64,000 nt of DNA from Nostoc sp. ATCC 43529 (GCA_003326205.1 LWTK01000020.1:124001-188000); one strand, 5' to 3'; numbered from the stretch's first letter, positions 19,545 to 29,588 are shown. Translations and numbers: made by a program. The notes: generated by a model not told the origin, from the sequence alone.

Positions 19545-19702
19545 CTAAAACATCCTTTGCATCTGAATAACAAAAGGATAAGCGAAATTGTCATTAGTCA
19601 TTGGGTATTGGGTATGGGGCATTGGAGGCAGGAGGCAGAAGTTCTTTAATGCAAGAATTTTGAATTGATTTGTCTCCCTTGTCCCCAGTCCCCAGTCCCC
19701 AA

Positions 19703-20896
19703 TCACCAGTCCCCGATCCCTGAATCAAGTTGCTTATCCAGACTGCGAAACAAATACACCCAAAGAGGTAAAGAACTGTTAATCGCAATTAGTCGTACTA
19801 AATGACCAGTTGTGACGATTTCGACATTATGATTTAGTGCTAGGGAGACTAGAATCATTTCTGCTGAGCCTCCTGGTGCTGTCACTAAAAGACAGGTTAA
19901 CCAGTCCCAAGAGGTTAATTGCATGGCAAGTATAGCAGCGATCGCTCCAGTTGCGAGGGTCATTGTCACAGATATCAAAGCGTAGCCGACAGTCCGCTTG
20001 GTAAAGTTGGGTTTATCTCCCCAATACTCACCAATAGTGATTCCCAGCAGCATTTGACCGAATAAGTTAACTAAAGGCGGTGGACTAAAGCTAATATCAC
20101 TCACAAAAGGTAGAGAATTGAGTAAAGGATTAAACCCGATACCAATTAACAATGCACTAAAAAAATCGCCAGCAGGAATTTTGAAAAATATAGCCGGATA
20201 AACTACTAATGCAGTAATTACAAGTAGTAATAAGAGTAATCCTAGTTGAGATGGATCGAAATTGAGCAAAGCACTTTTGACGGGTAGTGTTTGCATCCAG
20301 GAATTACCAACTAATGTTCTAGCGATGAAGGGAAACAGGAAAACTACTGAGGTAACGCGAATTGCTTGAACTAAAGCAACCAAGCTCACATCTTTATTGT
20401 AATCAGCAGCGATCGCTGCCATAATTCCCACACCACCTGGAACCGTAGCCAGCATTGCTGTCAATATGTTGGTTTTGCTGAGACGGGAGTAAATATAACC
20501 AATGCAACTGCCACTCAGCAACAGAAACAAGGTAAGAAAAATAAAGATGGGAATACCAGAACCAATATTACCTAAATTAGCGTGAGCATTGGAAGCGCCG
20601 ACAGTTAAGCCTACAAGTGCCATTCCCACTTTTCTGGCAGTGCGGTTAGGTTTGGGAGAATATTCATAGAAAATTCGATATCCTTGGAGAACCACTGTAC
20701 CAGCTGCAATCCCAGCAAATATCCAAGCAATCCCACCAATGTGAAACTTTGCTAGACCTATACCCACAGGCAATGCTAAAAGTATTTCTAGGAGGAGAAC
20801 AATTGATTGTTTTACAAATAATTGTTGCTTAGTAACAGCAGGATTTTTATGAGTGTGTTCTTCTAGGTTGGGAGCAACACTAAGGCTTTGATTCAT
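19703..20896 (-). CDS. AbrB-duplication family membrane protein (putative transporter)
   Basis: This 397-residue integral membrane protein has about ten transmembrane segments and two copies of the AbrB/PF05145-type repeat, with the signature ATVPGGVGIMAAIAADYN in the first half and VTAPGGSAEMILVSLALNHN in the second. Members are often labelled putative ammonia monooxygenase or AbrB family, but they are membrane proteins of unclear transport role. The last residues (DKQLDSGIGDW) are encoded by an intergenic repeat (CCCCAGTCCCC type), suggesting that the original stop codon was displaced. No operon partner is certain. Confidence 0.85.
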   Translation of the reverse strand: MNQSLSVAPNLEEHTHKNPAVTKQQLFVKQSIVLLLEILLALPVGIGLAKFHIGGIAWIFAGIAAGTVVLQGYRIFYEYSPKPNRTARKVGMALVGLTVGASNAHANLGNIGSGIPIFIFLTLFLLLSGSCIGYIYSRLSKTNILTAMLATVPGGVGIMAAIAADYNKDVSLVALVQAIRVTSVVFLFPFIARTLVGNSWMQTLPVKSALLNFDPSQLGLLLLLLVITALVVYPAIFFKIPAGDFFSALLIGIGFNPLLNSLPFVSDISFSPPPLVNLFGQMLLGITIGEYWGDKPNFTKRTVGYALISVTMTLATGAIAAILAMQLTSWDWLTCLLVTAPGGSAEMILVSLALNHNVEIVTTGHLVRLIAINSSLPLWVYLFRSLDKQLDSGIGDW

Positions 20897-20980
20897 CGAT
20901 ATAAGCTTTTTTATTAATTTAATCTAATTTAGAAAAATAATGCGACGTATGGTAGATGTCAGATTAGTTATCATTTGTCA

Positions 20981-21305
20981 GCTTAAGCTCAAAGCTTATC
21001 AGACAGGCGTTTTGCACATCCCTGGCGCCCTCATCCCCTAACCCCTTCTCCCACAGGAGAAGGGGAATTAAATCTCTGGCTCCCCTCTCACGAAGGGGAG
21101 AGCAAGGTTGTTTCATTCTTGCCAGAGAAAATTCAAAGCCCTTATTTCTTCGTCTGTTCTCTATCAACATCTTGGGAAAGCATAACGAAATAAAGAAGCT
21201 TCTAGATTATTCTCTCGTTGTATGAAACCACCCTGCCTCTCACGAAGGGGAGAGGGACTGGGGGTGAGGGCAAAACCTTGTTACAAAGCGGGTTTCACCT
21301 TAATT
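20981..21305. repeat. Dispersed repeat interrupted by a small inverted-repeat insertion
   Basis: The sequence from 20981 (GACAGGCGTTTTGCA, CCTCATCCCCTAACCCC, CCACAGGAGAAGGGG) matches the repeat at 30937-31110. Its second half (GGGGGTGAGGGCAAAACC) only resumes after 21254. Between the halves, the exact 19-bp sequence CCTCTCACGAAGGGGAGAG is duplicated (21084-21102 and 21236-21254) around a 133-bp segment. The segment ends are inverted: CAAGGTTGTTTCATTC and GTATGAAACCACCCTG. Confidence 0.6.
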
Positions 21306-21338
21306 TGACACCAATGGTAGCCGATTGTGAATTCTGCT

Positions 21339-21674
21339 TTAATCTTCATCAAGTGCCGGGAAGACTTCCTCAAATTGCCACAATCTATCTTTATTTTCAA
21401 CGAACCAAATACGAGTTTCTGGAGTTAACTTACTCCAAATCTCTTCAGCAGGAACATGAGGAGATGCATATTGGTATTGCTGACCAAGTGATTTGAGATT
21501 ATCCGCTACATCACTAGGAATACCGAATTGTTCCCAGTCAATTTTTATATTTCTGCCCGAAACTCCTGCTGTGGGATCAAAAATCAGTTGTGCAGATCTG
21601 ACTAAATCAGCAAAGTGTTTCGGTTTGAGTTTGGTGATTTCCTGAAGGAGTGATTCGTTATGTTCTGGAGACAT
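21339..21674 (-). CDS. Conserved hypothetical protein, 111 aa
   Basis: This soluble 111-residue protein is rich in charged and aromatic residues (KIDWEQFGIPSDVADNLKSL, VENKDRLWQFEEVFPALDED). It has no signal peptide or transmembrane segment. Composition and codon use are like the surrounding genes, and no longer ORF competes. It is separated by about 200 bp from the Lin0512 gene on the same strand. The function is unknown; the pattern suggests a small helical protein restricted to cyanobacteria, which is inference. Confidence 0.6.
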   Translation of the reverse strand: MSPEHNESLLQEITKLKPKHFADLVRSAQLIFDPTAGVSGRNIKIDWEQFGIPSDVADNLKSLGQQYQYASPHVPAEEIWSKLTPETRIWFVENKDRLWQFEEVFPALDED

Positions 21675-21879
21675 TTTACTAGCAGTGGTGAAGAGTAGTA
21701 GTGTATTAAATCAGTGAACAGTTGAATAGTTTTTCACGAAATGGTAAAACTGTTCGCGAATAACTGTTGTTCATTCTTCGATCGCTGTAACTGATTTTTG
21801 AACTTACTGCCAGAGATTTTTATCCCAATGTTTCTAGCTTAGCGCTTTTATTAATTAAATCTTGCAGCTTTTACCTCAG

Positions 21880-22245
21880 CTAATCATTTTCGATCAGAAC
21901 TGTAACAGCTGCGATCGCAATCAACATTTCGTCATTTCGATCGTTGAGTTCGGGAATTGCTCGCCCTTGAACTACCATCCCCCCAGATTCTACTGTCAGG
22001 GTTTTTTGACCAAATGGTAATACGGCTAATACTTCCTCTTGCCGAACTTTTTCTGGGTATGGTACTGCTACTTGCACTTGGACAATCATTTCATTGGGAT
22101 GACTCAAACCAGCGACTTCCCAAACACCGGGTAAAGCATTATGAGCGATCGCATTGCGTACTGCCCTAGATGCTGCTACCGTCGGTTCTTGCCCATGCTG
22201 ATCTACTCCCATCCCCATTTCAATTATCAACCGTTTACGCACCAT
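21880..22245 (-). CDS. Lin0512 family protein
   Basis: The 121-residue protein matches the Lin0512 conserved family: RLIIEMGMGVDQHGQEPTVA, ASRAVRNAIAHNALPGVWEV and the ending NDEMLIAIAAVTVLIEND. The start at 22245 is chosen because GGAGG (read on the minus strand, bases 22251-22255) lies 5 bases upstream of that ATG; an ATG 24 bases further upstream lacks such a site. Family members are small cytoplasmic proteins of unknown function. The next upstream gene (cNMP-binding protein) is in the same direction. Confidence 0.8.
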   Translation of the reverse strand: MVRKRLIIEMGMGVDQHGQEPTVAASRAVRNAIAHNALPGVWEVAGLSHPNEMIVQVQVAVPYPEKVRQEEVLAVLPFGQKTLTVESGGMVVQGRAIPELNDRNDEMLIAIAAVTVLIEND

Positions 22246-22342
22246 TGCAACCTCCAGCAAATTTTTCACCTTGCCTCAAAAAGAGGCAGAGGAGCAGAGG
22301 GGAAAATTCCTAACTCCCCACATTCCCCCACCCAGAAAGTAC

Positions 22343-22711
22343 TTAGAGCATATGCAATAACTTACTCAGACGCTCTGAGTAACTTTTCATCACCTTGATG
22401 GCAAACATCGGTGTTTCTTGAACGGCAAACAGAAATGCTTTTTCATCAAGGAAAGCAAGTTTGCAGTCCGTTTTGGCAATGGCCGTGTAAGTTCTATTTT
22501 TTACCCCTACAAGTATGCCTACACCAAAAACTTCACCTGTATCAATAGTTTCTACAACCTTACCATTGACTGATATATCTACTTGCCCCTCCAAAATGCC
22601 GTACATGCTATCACCAGTTTGTCCTTCTTCAAAGATGACTTCGCCTGGTGAAAATACTTTAGGATTGGGTTGTTTTTGAAATATACCGACTGTGACTACA
22701 GGATTTAGCAT
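22343..22711 (-). CDS. Stand-alone cyclic nucleotide-binding domain protein
   Basis: The 122-residue protein is almost only a cNMP-binding (CRP-like) beta-barrel: VFSPGEVIFEEGQTGDSMYGILEGQVDI, then VVETIDTGEVFGVGILVGVKNRTYTAIA. The phosphate-binding cassette is altered (GVGILVGVKNRTYTA rather than the usual GE-x-A-L--RA pattern), so cAMP binding is doubtful. There is no helix-turn-helix or kinase domain. It may act as a small regulatory or localisation protein by partner binding. It lies upstream of the Lin0512 gene on the same strand. Confidence 0.85.
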   Translation of the reverse strand: MLNPVVTVGIFQKQPNPKVFSPGEVIFEEGQTGDSMYGILEGQVDISVNGKVVETIDTGEVFGVGILVGVKNRTYTAIAKTDCKLAFLDEKAFLFAVQETPMFAIKVMKSYSERLSKLLHML

Positions 22712-23257
22712 TAGAGCAACACCAAAATTCTTAGTTTTTGAATGAAACCTTTAGATAGGCATCATGAGAACCCAGAAAAGTATACTACTTTCTGTTTGGT
22801 TAGCTCCAATTTCCGCAATATTTTTGATTGATTAAGGAATGGTTAACGACTCTTAAAGGTGGATTAATCCAGTTCAAATACCGATCGATCAAAATCGCAG
22901 GTGAATTCATTCAGTTGAAATACTCGTCAACAAGGATGCATTTCGGAATGTTGAAAAGGTCATGTTACTGCACTCCAACTTCAAAATTCGCTCATTTAAA
23001 ATTCACGCATTAATAATCAACATAGATAAATTTAGAGGCTTGTAATAATGACGTAGTATTTCTCGGAATCTGTGTTTTTTCATACATTTTTCTGTTATCC
23101 ATAAATAAATTGCGAATTGTGTTAGCCTTCACGTAGCGTCTCGTAGAGAAGGATATGGTAATTGCTGCTAAAATTAATACTCTACTATGGAAAATTCAAA
23201 ATCAGATCGATTTTAATTGATGAATCAATATAGTTAGGTTAACTGGAAAATATAACT
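22712..23257. other. Intergenic region between divergent genes
   Basis: This 546-bp region separates the leftward cNMP-binding gene and the rightward trmFO. It contains a copy of the short dispersed repeat (ACGTAGCGTCTCGTAGAGAA near 23133). Promoters of both genes must be here. Nothing else is recognised. Confidence 0.5.
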
Positions 23258-24580
23258 ATGGAAAAACAACCGATACAAGTAATTGGAGGTGGATTAGCTG
23301 GGACAGAAGCAGCTTGGCAAATAGCCCAAGCTGGAGTGCCGGTGATTTTATATGAAATGCGTCCAAAACGGTTTAGTCCTGCTCACCACACAGAACATGT
23401 AGCAGAATTAGTGTGTAGTAATTCCTTTGGGGCAATGGCAAGCGATCGCGCCGCCGGATTGTTGCACGAAGAATTACGTCAGCTTGGTTCTATCGTCATT
23501 CAAAAAGCTGATGAACACGCCGTTCCTGCTGGTGGGGCGCTAGCTGTAGACAGGGGACAATTTGGCCAAGACTTGACTCAAACTCTATCCACTCATCCTT
23601 TAATTGAATTCCGTCGGGGTGAAGTGCAAGCTATTCCCGAAGGAATTGTGGTTTTGGCAACCGGGCCTTTAACCAGTCCTGATTTGGCAGAAGATTTACG
23701 CCGCTTTACAGGCATGGAATACCTCAGCTTTTTTGATGCCGCTAGCCCGATTATCGTCGGAGACTCCATCAACCGTGACATTGCCTTTATGGCATCGCGT
23801 TATGACAAAGGTGAAGCTGCTTATCTCAACTGTCCAATGAATAAAGAGCAGTATTTGAGGTTCCGAGAAGAACTCTGCAAAGCCGAACAAACAGAACTCA
23901 AAGATTTTGAACGGGAAACAGCGAAATTTTTTGAAGCCTGTCTACCCATTGAAGAACTAGCACAGCGGGGAGAAGACACGATGCGCTATGGCCCGCTTAA
24001 ACCAGTGGGTTTATCGGATAGTCGCACCGACGAACGCCCCTATGCTGTGGTGCAATTGCGTCAAGAAGATAAAGCCGGTCAACTTTGGAACATGGTAGGA
24101 TTCCAAACTAATTTGCGCTGGGGCGAACAAAAGCGGATATTCCAGCTAATTCCTGGTTTAGAAAAAGCCGAATTTGTGCGGTTGGGAGTGATGCACCGCA
24201 ATACCTTTATTAATGCTCCTCAGTTGATGTATCCTACTTTGCAATTTAAAGCGCGTCCGACTTTGTTGGCAGCTGGACAGTTAATTGGTACAGAGGGCTA
24301 CACCGCAGCCGCAGCCGGTGGTTGCTTGGCGGGAATTAATGCAGCACGGCTGGCTTTGGGTAAAGAACCGTTGACTTTACCAGCAACAACAATGATGGGG
24401 GCGCTATTTGAATTTATTAGTTCTGCTTCACCCAAACATTTCCAACCAATGCCGCCTAACTTTGGGATTTTTCCCGAACTGGGTGTGAAAATCAAAAATA
24501 AGCAAGAGCGTTATGGACGTTATCGCGATCGCTCTTTAGCTGACTTAGCAAATTGGAAAGCTGATAGTGTTGAGTGTTGA
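23258..24580 (+). CDS. trmFO: tRNA uracil-54 C5-methyltransferase TrmFO (folate-dependent)
   Basis: TrmFO methylates U54 in the T-loop of tRNA using methylenetetrahydrofolate and FAD. The 440-residue protein starts with the FAD-binding motif [18 protein letters not shown] and has [12 protein letters not shown], typical of the family and containing the active-site cysteine region. [20 protein letters not shown] and [20 protein letters not shown] are further family segments. The length is normal. It is expressed alone, as judged by long non-coding flanks. Confidence 0.97.
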   Translation: MEKQPIQVIGGGLAGTEAAWQIAQAGVPVILYEMRPKRFSPAHHTEHVAELVCSNSFGAMASDRAAGLLHEELRQLGSIVIQKADEHAVPAGGALAVDRGQFGQDLTQTLSTHPLIEFRRGEVQAIPEGIVVLATGPLTSPDLAEDLRRFTGMEYLSFFDAASPIIVGDSINRDIAFMASRYDKGEAAYLNCPMNKEQYLRFREELCKAEQTELKDFERETAKFFEACLPIEELAQRGEDTMRYGPLKPVGLSDSRTDERPYAVVQLRQEDKAGQLWNMVGFQTNLRWGEQKRIFQLIPGLEKAEFVRLGVMHRNTFINAPQLMYPTLQFKARPTLLAAGQLIGTEGYTAAAAGGCLAGINAARLALGKEPLTLPATTMMGALFEFISSASPKHFQPMPPNFGIFPELGVKIKNKQERYGRYRDRSLADLANWKADSVEC

Positions 24581-25096
24581 GTGAGGAGTTATTATTCTCT
24601 TCTCTACTCCTCCATTGTATGTAACTCAGCATTATTTATAGGAATGGCGAATGGGCAATAGCAATTAGTTTAATTGCCTATTGCCTCTTGCCTCAAAGCT
24701 TTAGTTTGCGTCAGATTTAAGTAGAAGGACTCAATTAAACTAAAGTTCGTAGTATGGACTTTAGTCCTTAAAACGTCTGTTAAGAGCGATAAATCGCTGA
24801 CTACGAACAAAGCTCCAATCTTAAATTTAATTATGTCTACCTACTTAAAACTATCGAAACTAGCCATGAAAAAATAATTCATCATTCGTGAATTATGAAT
24901 TATGAATTATGAATTATAAATTATTTGCTGATAGGTAAAATTGGAATTGTTGCTAATCGATAGACCCGATAAAAAATGCGAGACAGCATATTTTGGATCT
25001 GAATCGCGTTGAAAACAGTTTTACAAACCTCGTGTCGGTAATTGGCATATAAATGCAGCAAATAACAGTGCATTTATCCTCAAAAAGGAGAATATT
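24581..25096. other. Intergenic region with MITE-like element
   Basis: No gene is seen. A 128-bp inverted-repeat element occupies 24719-24846. After it, tandem GAATTATGAATTATGAATTAT follows near 24891. The ribosome-binding site AAAAGGAG of the downstream methyltransferase is at about 25082. Confidence 0.55.
24719..24846. repeat. MITE-like element, 128 bp, copy 1
   Basis: The ends are AAGTAGAAGGACTCAATTAA and the imperfect inverse TTAATTATGTCTACCTACTT, with an inner palindrome around GTTCGTAGT...ACTACGAAC. A second copy of identical length lies at 49295-49422 with only scattered differences. Confidence 0.75.
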
Positions 25097-26170
25097 ATGA
25101 CATCTCAAATCTTTGACCAAACCAAAGCAGAAGCATTTGCAATGAGGATGCTGGATATTATCAATAACGGCGGATTGGCGCTGATGATTTCTATTGGGCA
25201 TCGCACCAAACTGTTTGATACTTTAGCAGAACTTTCACCCTCTACAAGTCAACAAATTGCTGATGTAGCAGGCTTAAACGAACGCTATGTGCGGGAATGG
25301 CTGGGGGCAATGGTGACTGGGAATTTTATTGAATATAATCCACAAGAAAAAACTTATTACTTGCCTAGAGAACATGCTGCATTCTTAACACGATTAGCCT
25401 CTGGGGATAATATAGCTCCCTTTACTCAATTTATATCGGTGTTAGGAACAGTTGAAGACCAGATTGTAGATTGTTTCCACAAAGGCGGAGGCGTACCTTA
25501 CTCACAATATAAACGTTTCCATGAAGTGATGGCGGAAGATAGCGGGCAAACTGTGGTGGCTGCTTTAGAGGAACATATTTTGCCGCTGATTTCTGGTTTA
25601 ACAGAAGCCCTACAACAAGGAATTGATGTGCTAGATGTAGGTTGCGGTAGTGGTCGTGCCCTCAACAAGCTAGCACAGCTGTTTCCCAACAGTCGTTTTA
25701 CAGGATATGATTTGTCCCAAGAAGCGATCGCCACTGCCTCTACTGAAGCCCAGCAACGAGGACTCACCAATATTCAATTTCAAGTTAAGGACGCTGCTAC
25801 ATTCGACGAAGTAGAGCAATACGACTTGATTACTACCTTTGATGCGGTACATGACCAAGCAAGACCCGATCTTGTATTGCGAAACATTCATAATGCCCTG
25901 CGTCCCAATGGTACTTATTTGATGCAAGACATCAAAGCCTCAACTGATGTGAATAGCAATATGGAACATCCTGTTGCTCCTTTTCTGTACACCATCTCTT
26001 GTATGCATTGTATGACGGTATCCCTAGCAGCTGGCGGTATGGGACTGGGAGCTATGTGGGGACGAGAAAAAGCAGTGGAAATGCTGAGTGAAGCTGGCTT
26101 CACTAGCGTGGAAATCAAGCAGCCGGCTCACGATTTATTCAATGACTACTACATTACCAATAAAAAGTAA
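25097..26170 (+). CDS. SAM-dependent methyltransferase with N-terminal winged helix
   Basis: The 357-residue protein has an N-terminal winged-helix dimerisation domain (about residues 15-95; QQIADVAGLNERYVREWLGA), like Rv2258c-type enzymes. A Rossmann methyltransferase domain follows (about 165-355) with motif I VLDVGCGSGRALNKLAQ, acidic motif II FTGYDLSQEAI and post-motif LRPNGTYLMQDIKAS. Such enzymes methylate small molecules; the substrate is unknown. A good ribosome-binding site AAAAGGAG precedes the ATG. No biosynthetic cluster surrounds it, so a stand-alone role is likely. Confidence 0.88.
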   Translation: MTSQIFDQTKAEAFAMRMLDIINNGGLALMISIGHRTKLFDTLAELSPSTSQQIADVAGLNERYVREWLGAMVTGNFIEYNPQEKTYYLPREHAAFLTRLASGDNIAPFTQFISVLGTVEDQIVDCFHKGGGVPYSQYKRFHEVMAEDSGQTVVAALEEHILPLISGLTEALQQGIDVLDVGCGSGRALNKLAQLFPNSRFTGYDLSQEAIATASTEAQQRGLTNIQFQVKDAATFDEVEQYDLITTFDAVHDQARPDLVLRNIHNALRPNGTYLMQDIKASTDVNSNMEHPVAPFLYTISCMHCMTVSLAAGGMGLGAMWGREKAVEMLSEAGFTSVEIKQPAHDLFNDYYITNKK

Positions 26171-26348
26171 ACCAATGTGTCAACTTTGTAATGTGCTGAA
26201 TCGATTAGGCGATCGCACCAAGAATTATCCGTCTTTAGCTACTACCAGTCAATTCTCTGCTGCCGTGAAAATTGAGCGCTTACCCCAAACAGTATCTGAT
26301 GACTCTCAGCCAAACAACACAGTAATCGTTAATCCCCAAGCCCAGTAA

Positions 26349-26784
26349 TTATACGGTAGTTGTGCTGTGAGTGGATATTCAGTGCGATCGCAGCACAACA
26401 AGCCTGTAGTATGCTCGTTATCTGTCGCAGATCGAATTCCTATTCCGGCAAAAATCTGGCAGTATAGAAGTCGCCAGCTAAGTTACGACATAAATTGATG
26501 GTGCGATCGTCAAACCCCAACACCACCAAACTTTTAACCCTGTTGTCTATTGCCTGTTTCTTGCTATACAACAACTATTTTTCTTTATATAAAAATTAAA
26601 TAAGTAAAAACCGCAGCTTTTTAATGTTAAAGAGTGTAACTTCACGAAAGCTTTAACTTGTTAAAGGTATATTTACGGTTATTTAAGTATTTTTAACCAG
26701 AAATTAATTCCTTTTTGTCTTGTAATATGCGAGTATTACAATGAGCGAGTCTATTCGCTCCATCAAACCCAAAAGGTATATATT
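26349..26784. other. Intergenic region upstream of the RTX gene
   Basis: This 436-bp region contains HIP1-like sites and a low-GC stretch (26580-26720) close to the RTX start, where its promoter probably lies. No gene is supported. Confidence 0.5.
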
Positions 26785-29457
26785 ATGGCGACTATTGCTG
26801 GTACTCCCAACAATGATTTTTTGTCGGGCACTATTGGTGACGATCAGATTTTTGGTGTTGGGGGTAACGATAACATCTCTGGTGGTCAGGGAAATGACCT
26901 CATCGATGGTGGACAAGGTAATGACACACTGTTTGGTAATGGCGGTAACGACATATTTCGAGCTAGTCAAGGAAATGACAGCATTGATGGTGGTGATGGT
27001 TTTGACGTAGCAGATTATAGTTACTTGAATAGAAGCATCACACTCTCAGGTGTGGGCACAATTACCAAGTCTGGAGGATTTGGTACAGACCAAGTATTTA
27101 AGGTAGAAACAGTTATTGCTGATGCCGATGTTGCCAACAACACCATAGATGCATCTGGCTCTTTGCCTGGAGTATCTGCCACTGCTGACCTAGAAGCCCA
27201 AACTATCTCTGCCAACAACGTTCCTGGTTTGGGGACATTAACGTTTAATGTAGTCAACTTTGACAATGTTATCGGCACAAATGTCGCTGACAGCATTAAA
27301 GGCGATGGACAAGCTAACCAATTATTTGGTAAGGCCGGCAATGACACCATTGATGGTAGAGGTGGTAACGACCTCATTGATGGTGGAGACGGTAATGACG
27401 ACCTAGCAGGTGGCACCGGCAATGACACCTTCAAAGGCGGCCAGGGTAACGACAGCATCAATGGTGGCGATGGCATTGATACCGCAGATTACAGCAAGTT
27501 GGGTAAAACCATCACTCTCTCAGGTGTCGGCACAATTACAAAAGCTGGCGCACTCGGACAAGACCAAGTATTTAAAGTAGAAACAGTTATTGCTGATGCT
27601 AGTGTTGCCAACAACACCATAGATGCATCTGGCTCTTTGCCTGGAGTATCTGCCACTGCTGACCTGCAAGCGCAAACTATCTCTGCTAATAACGTTCCTG
27701 GTTTGGGGACATTAACATTTAATGTAGTTAACTTTGATAATGTCATCGGTACAAACGTCGCTGACAGCATTAAAGGCGATGGACAAAAGAATCAATTATT
27801 TGGCAACGCCGGCAATGACACCATTGATGGTAGAGGTGGTAACGACCTAATTGATGGTGGAGACGGCAATGACGACCTAGCAGGCGGCACCGGCAATGAC
27901 AACTTCAAAGGCGGCCAGGGTAATGACAGCATTGATGGTGGCGATGGTACTGACACCGTAGACTACGGCAAGCTAGGTCAAAGCATTACCCTCTCAGGTG
28001 TTGGCACAGTTACAAAAGCTGGCGGACTCGGACAAGACGAACTCTTTAAAGTGGAAAAGGTTATTGCGGATGCTAGTGTTGCTAACAACACCATAGATGC
28101 ATCTGGCTCTTTACCTGGCGTATTTATCAACGTTAACCTGCAAGCCCAAAGTATCTCTGCTAATAACGTTCCCGGTTTAGGGACATTAACTTTTAATGTA
28201 GTCAACTTTGATAATGTCATCGGCACGAATGCCAGTGACATCATTGCTGGTGACAACCAAAGTAACCAATTGTCCGGCAATGGCGGTAACGACATATTTA
28301 AGGGTAGCCGTGGTAACGACAGCATTGATGGCGGTGATGGTTTTGATACCGCAGACTACAGCAAGCTAGGTAAAACCATTACCCTCTCAGGTGTTGGTAC
28401 AGTTACAAAAGCTGGTGGATTTGGTACAGACCAAGTATTTAAGGTAGAAACAGTTATTGCTGATGCTAGTGTTGCCAACAACACCATAGATGCATCTGCA
28501 TCTTTGCCTGGAGTATCCGCCACTGCTGACCTAGAAGCTCAAACTATCTCTGCCAATAACGTTCCTGGTTTGGGGACATTAACATTTAATGTGGTCAACT
28601 TTGACAATGTTAAAGGCACAAATATTGCTGACAGCATTAAAGGCGATGGACAAGCTAACCAATTATTTGGTAACGCTGGTAATGACACCATTGATGGTAG
28701 AGGTGGTGACGACTTAATTGATGGTGGAAGTGGTAGTGACAACTTAACAGGTGGTGCAGGCGATGACACCTTCAGGGGCAGCCAGGGTAATGACGCCATC
28801 AATGGTGGTGATGGCATTGACACCGCAGATTACAGCAAGCTAGGTAAAAGCATTACCCTCTCAGGTGTTGGCACAATTACAAAAGCTGGCGGATTCGGAC
28901 AAGACGAACTCTTTCAAGTCGAAACCATTGTTGCAAGTGCTAGTGTTGCCAACAACACCATAGACGCATCTGCATCTTTACCTGGGGTATCTATCACTGT
29001 TGACCTCCAAAATCAAAGTTTGGCTGCCAATAACGTTCCTGGTTTAGGGACATTGCCATTTACTGTAATCAACTTTGACAATGTTAGAGGCACAAACGCA
29101 AGTGATAGCATTGCTGGCGATGGACAAAATAACCAATTGTTCGGCAATGACGGCAATGATACTATCTCCGGTGGCTTTGGTAATGACACTCTCTCTGGTG
29201 GAAAAGGTAACGATAGCCTCGTAGGTGGCTTTGGTGCAGATAAGTTTTTCTTTGCCAGCATCAGTGACGGTCTTGATACAATCAAAGATTACAACTTTGG
29301 TCAGAGCGACAAAATCCAAATTTCTAAAGTAGGGTTTGGTACTAATAGCCTTGCTGACTTTTTCTACGATACCTCTAGTGGTAATTTGTCTTTCCTGGGA
29401 ACTCAATTCGCCTTCTTGGAAAATCTTTCATCCAATATCAGTATTGAGTTGGTCTAA
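26785..29457 (+). CDS. RTX (hemolysin-type calcium-binding) repeat protein
   Basis: This 890-residue protein consists of GGxGxDxUx nonapeptide blocks (for example GGQGNDLIDGGQGNDTLFGN) alternating with a second module that contains NNTIDASGSLPGV and NNVPGLGTLTFNVVNFDNV. The module recurs five times, with starts at 27133, 27607, 28081, 28474 and 28948. Spacing is 474 bp except for one interval of 393 bp, shorter by 81 bp or three nonapeptides. The end (GADKFFFASISDGLDTIKDY) is typical of type I-secreted RTX proteins, which have no N-terminal signal. It probably binds calcium and is exported. No enzymatic domain is visible and no T1SS genes adjoin it. It may be a surface or matrix protein. Confidence 0.92.
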   Translation: MATIAGTPNNDFLSGTIGDDQIFGVGGNDNISGGQGNDLIDGGQGNDTLFGNGGNDIFRASQGNDSIDGGDGFDVADYSYLNRSITLSGVGTITKSGGFGTDQVFKVETVIADADVANNTIDASGSLPGVSATADLEAQTISANNVPGLGTLTFNVVNFDNVIGTNVADSIKGDGQANQLFGKAGNDTIDGRGGNDLIDGGDGNDDLAGGTGNDTFKGGQGNDSINGGDGIDTADYSKLGKTITLSGVGTITKAGALGQDQVFKVETVIADASVANNTIDASGSLPGVSATADLQAQTISANNVPGLGTLTFNVVNFDNVIGTNVADSIKGDGQKNQLFGNAGNDTIDGRGGNDLIDGGDGNDDLAGGTGNDNFKGGQGNDSIDGGDGTDTVDYGKLGQSITLSGVGTVTKAGGLGQDELFKVEKVIADASVANNTIDASGSLPGVFINVNLQAQSISANNVPGLGTLTFNVVNFDNVIGTNASDIIAGDNQSNQLSGNGGNDIFKGSRGNDSIDGGDGFDTADYSKLGKTITLSGVGTVTKAGGFGTDQVFKVETVIADASVANNTIDASASLPGVSATADLEAQTISANNVPGLGTLTFNVVNFDNVKGTNIADSIKGDGQANQLFGNAGNDTIDGRGGDDLIDGGSGSDNLTGGAGDDTFRGSQGNDAINGGDGIDTADYSKLGKSITLSGVGTITKAGGFGQDELFQVETIVASASVANNTIDASASLPGVSITVDLQNQSLAANNVPGLGTLPFTVINFDNVRGTNASDSIAGDGQNNQLFGNDGNDTISGGFGNDTLSGGKGNDSLVGGFGADKFFFASISDGLDTIKDYNFGQSDKIQISKVGFGTNSLADFFYDTSSGNLSFLGTQFAFLENLSSNISIELV

Positions 29458-29548
29458 AAAGTGATATCGTTGGCTCGGCGATCGCAAGTTAAAGCTTTTT
29501 GTTGTAGAAGTACTGGTTAGTACTTTATCAATATCAAATTCAGAGTCC

Positions 29549-29574
29549 TACAAACACGAGTAATCGTGTTTGTA
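29549..29574 (+). terminator. Hairpin terminator after the RTX gene
   Basis: TACAAACACGA (29549-29559) and TCGTGTTTGTA (29564-29574) form a perfect 11-bp stem with a 4-base loop about 90 bp after the stop codon. No long T-run follows. Confidence 0.6.
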
Positions 29575-29588
29575 TTCCAGGCTAAAAG

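Noticed and set aside
22828..23013. 61-residue frame between the cNMP-binding gene and trmFO
   Set aside because: There is no ribosome-binding site and the peptide has no clear pattern; the region is divergent promoter DNA.
26175..26348. 57-residue frame (MCQLCNVLNRLGDRT) just after the methyltransferase stop
   Set aside because: It has no ribosome-binding site and low-complexity content around a HIP1 site. It could be real but the support is too weak.
27021..29285. Several long proline-rich open frames antisense to the RTX gene
   Set aside because: They are the mirror image of the regular GGxGxD repeats and have no independent coding signal.
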